Shown here: in pieces, positions 1 through 5,384 of the stretch
How the letters are laid out: each line of letters starts with the position of its first letter
Position numbering within the stretch: the stretch's first letter is position 1
Source: Virgibacillus_R byunsanensis
Lineage (GTDB): Bacteria; Bacillota; Bacilli; Bacillales; Amphibacillaceae
Direction of reading: 5' to 3'
Assembly (NCBI RefSeq): GCF_042675965.1
Contig: NZ_JBHTKJ010000075.1
Coordinates: forward strand, 1-8,497
Length of the DNA: 8,497 nt
Notes under the pieces: model-generated
What the model saw: the letters and a program-made list of their open reading frames with translations, nothing else
Databases searched by the model: none
Told to the model about the DNA's origin: nothing
Made by a program: the position numbers and the translations under genes

Positions 1-83
1 AGCGTACAAAAATAGAGTGCCAGATATACTGGTGTTATAAGGGTACCGAGAAAAACTTGACACAAACTTAACTGTTAATTTTG

Positions 84-112
84 TTGACAAAGCCCTTTAT
101 AAAACTTAAACT
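84..112 (+). promoter_or_regulatory. Candidate sigma-A promoter for the regulator gene
   Basis: A perfect -35 hexamer TTGACA lies at 84-89. A 17-base spacer separates it from TAAACT at 107-112, which matches four of six bases of the -10 consensus. Transcription would begin at about 119, inside the palindrome at 117-132, the usual position for a repressor that blocks initiation. A second TTGACA at 57-62 has no -10 at a workable distance. The -35 is strong and the -10 is weak, so the exact -10 is uncertain. Confidence 0.55.
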
Positions 113-116
113 ATAA

Positions 117-132
117 ATGTAATCGATTACAT
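117..132. promoter_or_regulatory. Palindromic LacI/GalR-type operator O1 (also fits cre)
   Basis: This is a perfect 16-bp palindrome with core TGTAATCGATTACA (118-131) and the central CG typical of LacI-family operators. It fits the E. coli GalR core TGTAANCGNTTACA. The regulator encoded just downstream has a recognition helix (SVATVSRVLN) nearly identical to that of GalR, which supports it as the binding protein. The site covers the predicted transcription start. ATGTAATCGATTACA also fits the CcpA cre consensus WTGNAANCGNWNNCW with no mismatch, so CcpA binding is possible here too. Confidence 0.8.
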
Positions 133-154
133 ATTATTGAAAGAAGGAATCATC

Positions 155-1141
155 ATGGCAAATATTCAACAGATCGCTAAGGAAGCAGGTGTATCCGTTG
201 CAACGGTTTCTAGAGTATTGAATCATGCTACCTCTGTAACTCCTGAGACAAGGAGTAAGGTTGAAATTGCGATCAAAGAGCTAGATTATCAACCTAGTAT
301 GCTAGGGCGAAATCTGCGAAACTCAGAAAGTCGTTTGATGCTCGTTCTACTGCCTAGCATTTCCAATCCCTTTTACACCGAAATTATCAACGGAATCCAA
401 AACACGGCGATTGCTCATAACTATAATATTCTTCTTTGCGAGACAGACTCCAAACCAGAACGAGAAAATATTTACTTTAATATGGTCAAGAACAAGCTAG
501 CAGACGGTATTATTTCGATGGATCCAACCGTCAACATGAAATGGCTGAACGAGTTAGCAGAAAATCACCCCGTTATTCTCTGTAGTGAGTATGAGGAGGG
601 GGGAAGCATTCCGTACGTCACCATTAATAGTGAACTAGCGGCCTATCAAGCAGTTAAGCATCTCATTAAACTAGGAAACGAAAAAATAGCACTCATTAAT
701 TCCGACGAAAAGTTCCTTTATGCAAGACTTCGCCGGGCTGGGTATGAGCGAGCGTTAAAAGAATTTAATCTTCCTATCTATGATGAATGGATTTATCATA
801 CAAAGGAATTGGAATTTGAGAATGGTGTTCAGGCTATGAGAATACTGCTTCAGCTAGAAGAGAAGCCATCAGCGGTGTTTGCCGTTTCGGACACGTTAGC
901 AATAGGTGCCTTAAAAGCCTTAAATGGTGGATTTGAAGCTCCAAGTGATATTGCGATTGTGGGCTTTGATAATATAAGCTTTTCAAGTATGACAAACCCT
1001 ACCCTTACGACGATCTCGCAGCCGATGTACAAAATGGGGTGTCTAGCAGCTGACATGCTAATGAGTAGTATGAAAGGGGAAAAGGTGGAAAGCATTGTGT
1101 TAGACCATGAACTGATTATCCGTGAATCGACAATGGGGTAG
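155..1141 (+). CDS. LacI/GalR-family transcriptional regulator
   Basis: This is a sugar-responsive DNA-binding regulator of 328 residues, the usual length for the family. Residues 3-22 form the N-terminal helix-turn-helix (IQQIAKEAGVSVATVSRVLN). The hinge follows at about 44-55 (DYQPSMLGRNLR). From about residue 61 there is a periplasmic-binding-protein-like effector domain, with landmarks NPFYTEIINGI (71-81), the DGII segment (117-120), VSDTLAIGALKAL (244-256) and IVGFDN (268-273). I chose ATG at 155 because GAAGGA (143-148) sits six bases upstream. An in-frame TTG at 137 would add six residues before the usual N-terminus and lacks such a site. The protein probably represses its own operon and the enzyme genes through the operators at 117-132 and 2252-2265. 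The inducer is probably the transported compound or a derivative. The family is certain; the ligand is unknown. Confidence 0.95.
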   Translation: MANIQQIAKEAGVSVATVSRVLNHATSVTPETRSKVEIAIKELDYQPSMLGRNLRNSESRLMLVLLPSISNPFYTEIINGIQNTAIAHNYNILLCETDSKPERENIYFNMVKNKLADGIISMDPTVNMKWLNELAENHPVILCSEYEEGGSIPYVTINSELAAYQAVKHLIKLGNEKIALINSDEKFLYARLRRAGYERALKEFNLPIYDEWIYHTKELEFENGVQAMRILLQLEEKPSAVFAVSDTLAIGALKALNGGFEAPSDIAIVGFDNISFSSMTNPTLTTISQPMYKMGCLAADMLMSSMKGEKVESIVLDHELIIRESTMG

Positions 1142-1162
1142 GAACAAACCATTTTTATTAGC

Positions 1163-1180
1163 AGGGAGGTTATGCTTGTG
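1163..1180 (+). promoter_or_regulatory. Ribosome binding site that selects the GTG start
   Basis: AGGGAGGT at 1163-1170 is a strong Shine-Dalgarno sequence. The in-frame ATG at 1172 begins only two bases after GGAGG, which is too close. The in-frame GTG at 1178 is eight bases away and is the likelier start. Confidence 0.7.
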
Positions 1181-2188
1181 GGATTTAATATAGGTATTAT
1201 CGGGTGTGGATCGATTGCTAGATTCCGTCATGCACCTGAGTATCACGACAATCCATATGTCGAGGAAATCATCTTCTATGATCGTAATATTGAAAGGTCA
1301 CAACAATTAGCTGAAGAATTTGGCGGGCGAGTAGCCAAAAAACTGGAAGATCTATTGTCTGATCCAACCATTGTTGCAATTAGTGATTGTTCCTCTAATG
1401 AAGCCCATCATGTCCATACATCTAAAGCGTTATTAAGTGGTAAGCACGTTTTATGTGAAAAACCGTTAGCGATTAGTGTGAAGCAGGCAGAGGAAATTTC
1501 CGAGGCAGAACGTAAATCAGGTAAAAAATTAATGGTTGACCATAATCAACGATTTACAAAAACTCACCAAAAAGCAAAGGAAATTTTAGAAAAGAAAGAG
1601 TTAGGCGAAGTGCTTACCTTTAAGACAACATTCGGTCACCAGGGGCCAGAAAGCTGGGGAGTTACGAAATCGAATGCGACTTGGTTTTTTAAAAAGGAAC
1701 GCTCTCACTCTGGTGTTGCCGGTGATTTAGGTATTCATAAAATTGATTTAATCCATTACTTATTGGATGACGAAATCGAGGATGTGCATGCATTTCATGG
1801 AGCGCTTGATAAGGTAGATGAACACGGACAACCGATTGAGGTTTGTGACAACGTCGTTTGTGCATTAAAAACGAAAAAAGGCAGGTTAGGGACAGCGTCT
1901 TTTTCCTGGACCTATTACGGGGCAGAGGATAACGCTACGACCATCTATTGTCAAAAAGGCGTTATTAAAATCTATCATCACCCAGATGCACAGCTCATCA
2001 TAGAAATGGGCGATGGATCTGTGATCAAATACGAGATAGAGCAAATCCAAACGAATGACAATCAAACAAGTACAGGTGTTATCGATGCGTTTATTGATTG
2101 CATTGTCAACAATGAGGAGCCTCCTGTAACAAGTGGTGAGGCGATAGCTTCTTTAAAAGTAGTCGAAAAAATACTTGGATCTAATTAA
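1178..2188 (+). CDS. Gfo/Idh/MocA-family NAD(P)-dependent oxidoreductase (first copy)
   Basis: This 336-residue protein is probably a cytoplasmic dehydrogenase or reductase for a sugar, polyol or keto-sugar. The N-terminal Rossmann fold begins IGIIGCGSIA (5-14). The family's EKP motif is at 94-96 (VLCEKPLAIS), with Lys95 the expected catalytic lysine. The C-terminal substrate domain carries GDLGIHKID (182-190), giving the usual Asp183, His187 and Asp190. Length and motif order match the family, which includes inositol 2-dehydrogenase and levoglucosan dehydrogenase; the sequence does not say which reaction applies. The gene starts 36 bases after the regulator stop with no terminator between, so the two are probably co-transcribed. 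It lies upstream of the second operator, apart from its presumed partner enzymes. An ATG at 1172 would add two residues. Confidence 0.9.
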   Translation: MGFNIGIIGCGSIARFRHAPEYHDNPYVEEIIFYDRNIERSQQLAEEFGGRVAKKLEDLLSDPTIVAISDCSSNEAHHVHTSKALLSGKHVLCEKPLAISVKQAEEISEAERKSGKKLMVDHNQRFTKTHQKAKEILEKKELGEVLTFKTTFGHQGPESWGVTKSNATWFFKKERSHSGVAGDLGIHKIDLIHYLLDDEIEDVHAFHGALDKVDEHGQPIEVCDNVVCALKTKKGRLGTASFSWTYYGAEDNATTIYCQKGVIKIYHHPDAQLIIEMGDGSVIKYEIEQIQTNDNQTSTGVIDAFIDCIVNNEEPPVTSGEAIASLKVVEKILGSN

Positions 2189-2222
2189 CCGGGAATGAAG
2201 TTATATAAATTTTCAAAATAAT

Positions 2223-2249
2223 TTGACTTAACTTATATTTCCTTTTAAT
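2223..2249 (+). promoter_or_regulatory. Candidate internal promoter for the enzyme genes
   Basis: TTGACT (2223-2228, five of six) and TTTAAT (2244-2249, five of six) are separated by 15 bases, which is shorter than ideal. A longer-spaced alternative -10, TAATAC at 2246-2251, is a poorer match. The operator begins three bases downstream, the same arrangement as at the first promoter, which supports a real regulated start here. Confidence 0.45.
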
Positions 2250-2251
2250 AC

Positions 2252-2265
2252 TGTAACGGATTACA
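2252..2265. promoter_or_regulatory. LacI/GalR-type operator O2
   Basis: TGTAACGGATTACA shares 12 of 14 bases with the core of the operator at 118-131. Both outer TGTAA/TTACA half-sites are kept, but the centre is imperfect (CGG rather than TCG). It sits just downstream of a candidate -10 and 62 bases before the isomerase start, in a position to repress the enzyme transcript. The shifted centre breaks the CG expected for cre, so this copy looks more specific to the local regulator. Confidence 0.72.
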
Positions 2266-2326
2266 TTCATATAGTGAGGAGACGTTTTTTCAAGTCTCTA
2301 ACACAATTTTTATAAGGAGGGTTGGC

Positions 2327-3133
2327 ATGTTTAATCAGTTTGCGATCAACTCGAATACCTATCATGGTTATTCGCTCGAAGAAGCTATAAAAGGAGCTAG
2401 TGAGGCTGGATTCACTCAGATCGAGCTAGCTGCCGTGAAGGATCATACGGCACATGTTTTACCAGATATGTCAGATGATGAGCTCCAACAGATTAAAGAA
2501 TTACTTAACGAATACGGAATGACAGTGGTTGGAATTGGTGCACACAGTAATGTCATGACGGAAGCTGGAATCGCTAACTTGATCAAAAGCATAGACTTAG
2601 CTGCCTATTTTGATTGCCCGTATGTTATTTCTGCAACAGGGGATGCGCATAACGATGCAGATGTTATTGAGGATGACTTGGTGTTAGCGAAGAATTTAGA
2701 GCCTGTCCTAAAAAAATGTGAGGACACGGGTAAAATGCTTACATTGGAGACACATGGTAATAATTTCGCAACAGGTGTTTCGTTAAAAAAACTAGCCGAA
2801 TCACTAAATAACCGAGTCAAGATTAATTACGATACAGGTAATGTAATCCTTTACGGGGATGTTTTACCGTATGAGGATTTAGAGACTAGCGTTAATGAGG
2901 TAGAATTTATCCACTTAAAGGATAAACTCGGAGCTAATCCGGAATGGAATTTTCCAGCGATTGGTGATGGGAATCTTGATTTCAACCGTATTTTTACCAT
3001 CCTAGAAAAAGGGCATTACACGGGTCCGATTAGTGTAGAAATTGAATTTACACCGGATGGCCCTGAAAATCTTGCAGAAGTAAACGAATCTGTGAAAAGA
3101 TCCATTAACTATCTTAAGAGCTTACTAGGTTGA
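2327..3133 (+). CDS. Xylose-isomerase-like TIM-barrel sugar isomerase/epimerase-family enzyme
   Basis: This 268-residue protein belongs to the AP endonuclease 2/xylose-isomerase-like TIM-barrel superfamily. Its members are divalent-metal enzymes that isomerise, epimerise, dehydrate or eliminate on sugars and cyclitols (IolE, IolI, D-tagatose 3-epimerase). The four metal ligands can be assigned by position: Glu141 (LETHGN), Asp169 (NYDTGN), His196 (FIHLKD) and Glu238 (SVEIEF, with Glu240 as alternative). IELAAVKDH (32-40) and IGDGNLDF (212-219) are further barrel-end motifs. The length suits the compact sugar-enzyme branch and not a DNA repair enzyme. The ATG at 2327 follows AAGGAGGG (2314-2321). 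The gene is 19 bases from the second oxidoreductase, and that pairing suggests it acts on a keto-sugar or inosose made by one of the dehydrogenases. The fold is confident; the reaction is inferred. Confidence 0.88.
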   Translation: MFNQFAINSNTYHGYSLEEAIKGASEAGFTQIELAAVKDHTAHVLPDMSDDELQQIKELLNEYGMTVVGIGAHSNVMTEAGIANLIKSIDLAAYFDCPYVISATGDAHNDADVIEDDLVLAKNLEPVLKKCEDTGKMLTLETHGNNFATGVSLKKLAESLNNRVKINYDTGNVILYGDVLPYEDLETSVNEVEFIHLKDKLGANPEWNFPAIGDGNLDFNRIFTILEKGHYTGPISVEIEFTPDGPENLAEVNESVKRSINYLKSLLG

Positions 3134-3152
3134 GAGAGTTGGAGGGACGATC

Positions 3153-4142
3153 ATGAAAAAAGTGGGATTAGTTGGATTAGGTTTTATTGGAAAAACGCAT
3201 TTGGAAGCATATCGTCATATTCCAGGCGCCGTCGTTACAAGCATTTGTACGAGAAGTAGTAATGATGAATTAACAACTCCATTCGACGGGACTTTCGTTT
3301 CGGATTATGATGAGCTGTTACGTCGTGATGATATTGATATGGTGGATATTTGTGTACCGACCTTTTTACATGAGGAATATATAACGAAGGCTGCCAGAGC
3401 AGGAAAGCATATCATTTGTGAAAAGCCGTTGACGTTAACAGAAGAAGCTGCTAAACGAATCTATCATGAGGTGGAGAAATACGGTGTGCGGTTGTTTGTT
3501 GGACATTTGCTCCGGTTTTGGCCAGAATACCAAACGTTTAAAGCATACAGTGAAACGGACAAATTGAAAGATATAGAGATGGTTCATGCTGGAAGGCTAG
3601 GACAGGTCCCCGCGTGGAGTGAGTGGTTCCAGCATCCGGAAAAAAGCGGGGGAGCGCTATTTGATCTCCATATTCACGATATAGATTTCGTCTATTATTT
3701 GCTGGGTGAGGTGGAATCTGTTTATGCAGTAGGACATCAAAATCAATACGGAGCATGGGACCAGATTATGACCACGCTTACCTTTAAAAACAAGGCAAAA
3801 GCGTTTGTCGAGGCATCTCAACGAATGCCAATGAATTATCCATTCACGATGTCACTTCGAGCACAGACTAGCGAGAATGCACTGGATTTTCAGTTGAAGG
3901 CAGGAAAAAACATTGAGCGCATCGATGATCGTCATCTTCATTTTTACGAAGGGGATCAGATGTCCGTTGTAGAAGTAGAGCAAGCGGATGCTTTCCACAA
4001 TGAATTAGCTTATTTTATCGAATGCATGGAAAAGGATCAAGAGAACCTTGTTGTTCCATTAGATGACGTTTTATACATAATCAAACTACTACAAGTCATT
4101 GAAAAATCGTTAAAAACAGGGCATGAAATAAAGGTTCTGTAA
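3153..4142 (+). CDS. Gfo/Idh/MocA-family NAD(P)-dependent oxidoreductase (second copy)
   Basis: This 329-residue dehydrogenase is only distantly similar to the first copy, so the two are not a recent duplication. The Rossmann loop is GLVGLGFIGKTH (5-16). The EKP motif is at 90-92 (IICEKPLTLT) with Lys91. The substrate-domain motif GGALFDLHIHDIDF (166-179) supplies Asp171, His175 and Asp178. Residue 173 is His where many family members have Gly (DxGxH). VGHLLRFWPEY (116-126) is the usual strand linking the two domains. GGAGGG (3141-3146) lies six bases before the ATG, and the isomerase stop is 19 bases upstream, so the two are one transcriptional unit. It probably catalyses the opposite redox step to the first copy in a shared pathway. 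Subfamily and substrate are not determined. Confidence 0.9.
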   Translation: MKKVGLVGLGFIGKTHLEAYRHIPGAVVTSICTRSSNDELTTPFDGTFVSDYDELLRRDDIDMVDICVPTFLHEEYITKAARAGKHIICEKPLTLTEEAAKRIYHEVEKYGVRLFVGHLLRFWPEYQTFKAYSETDKLKDIEMVHAGRLGQVPAWSEWFQHPEKSGGALFDLHIHDIDFVYYLLGEVESVYAVGHQNQYGAWDQIMTTLTFKNKAKAFVEASQRMPMNYPFTMSLRAQTSENALDFQLKAGKNIERIDDRHLHFYEGDQMSVVEVEQADAFHNELAYFIECMEKDQENLVVPLDDVLYIIKLLQVIEKSLKTGHEIKVL

Positions 4143-4171
4143 TAGGGTATGGCAGATTTATTTTAGAACAA

Positions 4172-4186
4172 ATGAAAGCGTTTTTA
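4172..4186. promoter_or_regulatory. Probable cre site (CcpA carbon catabolite control)
   Basis: ATGAAAGCGTTTTTA matches the 15-base consensus WTGNAANCGNWNNCW at every defined base except the C near the 3' end. It lies 29 bases after the second oxidoreductase stop and about 90 bases before the binding-protein start. Repression of the transporter by preferred sugars is the simplest reading. The site is upstream of the candidate promoter at 4217-4245, so roadblock of read-through from the enzyme genes, or activation, is also possible. Confidence 0.6.
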
Positions 4187-4216
4187 TTGGTTGATTAAAA
4201 GGTTTTTACTATTGGT

Positions 4217-4245
4217 TTCACAATCTATTCTTAATAGATTTTAAG
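4217..4245 (+). promoter_or_regulatory. Weak candidate promoter for the transporter genes
   Basis: TTCACA (4217-4222, five of six) and TTTAAG (4240-4245, four of six) are 17 bases apart. The predicted start at about 4252 leaves a short leader before the Shine-Dalgarno at 4261. The match is modest, and the transporter genes may instead depend on read-through from the enzyme genes. Confidence 0.35.
4222..4240. repeat. AT-rich inverted repeat before the binding-protein gene
   Basis: AATCTATT (4222-4229) and AATAGATT (4233-4240) are perfect inverted copies with a three-base loop. The repeat fills the spacer of the candidate promoter. It could be an operator or a weak attenuating hairpin. The stem has one G-C pair in eight, so it is a poor terminator on its own. 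Confidence 0.4.
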
Positions 4246-4274
4246 CTTTTTATAAAAATAAGGGGGTTTTACTG

Positions 4275-5258
4275 TTGAAAAAGTTAATAAGACTGTTTGT
4301 TTTACTTGTATTGGTCATGGTACCAGTGGTGTTGACGGCATGTGGTTCAGATGATGCTTCAGGTGATAGTGATAGTGATGGAGATTCTGGTGATACGCAT
4401 AAAATAGGTGTTCTAGCACCAGCTGTGACACATGGTTGGGTTGCTGCGGTTGCCTATCATGCAGAAACGCGTGCAGAAGAATTGAAGGAGTCTGGTGATA
4501 TTGATTACCAAATTCATACAAGCAGTGATGCTTCTGAAATGACTGCACAGCTAGATGACTTAATCACGTGGGGAGCCGATGCAATTGTTGCATTCCCACA
4601 ATGGGAAGGAATGGAAGTTCCCATTCAACGAGCGTTGGATGAAGGAATTGAAGTTGTAAACTTTGATATCGCGATTGATGTAGATGGCGTGTACCGAGTA
4701 GCTGGTGACAACTATGATATGGGTGTCCAAGGAGCCAACTATGTAGTCGATAAGATTGGAACAGAAGGTGAAGTGGTTATTCTGGAAGTACCTTCAGCTG
4801 GTTCTGTTTCTGAATTAAGAAATGCTGGATTTGTTGAAACACTTGAAGAAATTGCACCAGACCTGAGCCTTAACACGTATGCGACAAAATTTACTAGAGA
4901 AGATGGACTGACCGATTTTGCTGATATTTTAACAAGCATGGATCAAATTGATGCCGTGTACTCCATGGATGATGAAACATCAATTGGTGTTTTGCAGGCC
5001 ATTAATGAAGCAGGAAGAGATGATATTCAAGTTGTAACTGGTGGCGGCGGTATGCAGGAGTACTTCGAAATGATGCCAGAAAATGAAGATATCTGGATCC
5101 AATCTGCATTATACAGCCCAGCAATGGTAAAAGATGCCGTTGATATTGCCGTTGACCTACTAAATGGCGATGACGTTGAAGAAGAAACAATCATTCCAAC
5201 AACTGTAGTAGACCGCGACAATTACGAAGAATTCCTTGACGACGGATCTCCGTACTAA
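4275..5258 (+). CDS. RbsB-like sugar ABC transporter substrate-binding lipoprotein
   Basis: This is the extracytoplasmic receptor of a carbohydrate ABC importer, 327 residues long. It has a lipoprotein signal: KK at 2-3, a hydrophobic stretch about 5-20, and lipobox LTAC with Cys23 for lipid attachment. A Ser/Asp/Gly linker spans 24-40. The two-lobed type I periplasmic-binding fold begins at KIGVLAPAVTHGWV (43-56). Likely ligand-pocket positions by family comparison are Trp55, Asp131 (NFDIAID), Arg182 (ELRNAGF) and Asp232 (SMDDETSIG, where RbsB has Asn). The start is TTG at 4275, eight bases after AGGGGG (4261-4266); no ATG fits the signal peptide. By hand count the mature part has about 68 acidic and 12 basic residues. 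The ligand is probably a small sugar or polyol. The ATPase and permease downstream complete the importer. Confidence 0.93.
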   Translation: MKKLIRLFVLLVLVMVPVVLTACGSDDASGDSDSDGDSGDTHKIGVLAPAVTHGWVAAVAYHAETRAEELKESGDIDYQIHTSSDASEMTAQLDDLITWGADAIVAFPQWEGMEVPIQRALDEGIEVVNFDIAIDVDGVYRVAGDNYDMGVQGANYVVDKIGTEGEVVILEVPSAGSVSELRNAGFVETLEEIAPDLSLNTYATKFTREDGLTDFADILTSMDQIDAVYSMDDETSIGVLQAINEAGRDDIQVVTGGGGMQEYFEMMPENEDIWIQSALYSPAMVKDAVDIAVDLLNGDDVEEETIIPTTVVDRDNYEEFLDDGSPY

Positions 5259-5263
5259 GCTGA

Positions 5264-5294
5264 CCGAAGGCGTGGAGACAGGTGCCATCTTCGG
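5264..5294 (+). other. Hairpin after the binding-protein gene
   Basis: CCGAAG (5264-5269) pairs with CTTCGG (5289-5294), and an inner TGG (5273-5275)/CCA can extend it across a small internal loop. It starts five bases after the stop codon. No T-run follows, so it is more likely a 3'-end stabilising or processing element than a full terminator. Confidence 0.45.
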
Positions 5295-5315
5295 AAATAA
5301 ACAAATTTGAATAGC

Positions 5316-5344
5316 GAGAGGTTATGGCTTAGCTGTAGCCTCTT
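5316..5344 (+). other. Second intergenic hairpin between binding protein and ATPase
   Basis: GAGAGGTTA (5316-5324) pairs with TAGCCTCTT (5336-5344), nine pairs including two G-U, with an 11-base loop. The sequence after it (CCTACATAAGTTTTCT) has only a broken T-rich stretch. Together with the hairpin at 5264-5294 it may reduce expression of the ATPase and permease relative to the binding protein, as in other ABC operons. Confidence 0.45.
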
Positions 5345-5384
5345 CCTACATAAGTTTTCTAACTAAAATCATAGGTGTGATGGC

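Noticed and set aside
57..62. An additional TTGACA as a second promoter -35
   Set aside because: No -10-like hexamer occurs 15 to 19 bases downstream; the 84-89 copy fits better.
137..154. Upstream TTG start for the regulator adding MKEGII
   Set aside because: The ATG at 155 has GAAGGA six bases upstream and gives the standard LacI-family N-terminus; the TTG has no ribosome site and lies close to the operator.
850..1152. Long minus-strand open frames opposite the genes, such as this one and 6320-6643
   Set aside because: They lie wholly or mostly antisense to clear family members, lack ribosome sites and show no domain features.
2278..2299. Hairpin GGAGAC/GTCTCT in the leader of the isomerase gene
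   Set aside because: It has six pairs with a G-U and a ten-base loop, no T-run at its end, and is within chance expectation for a leader.
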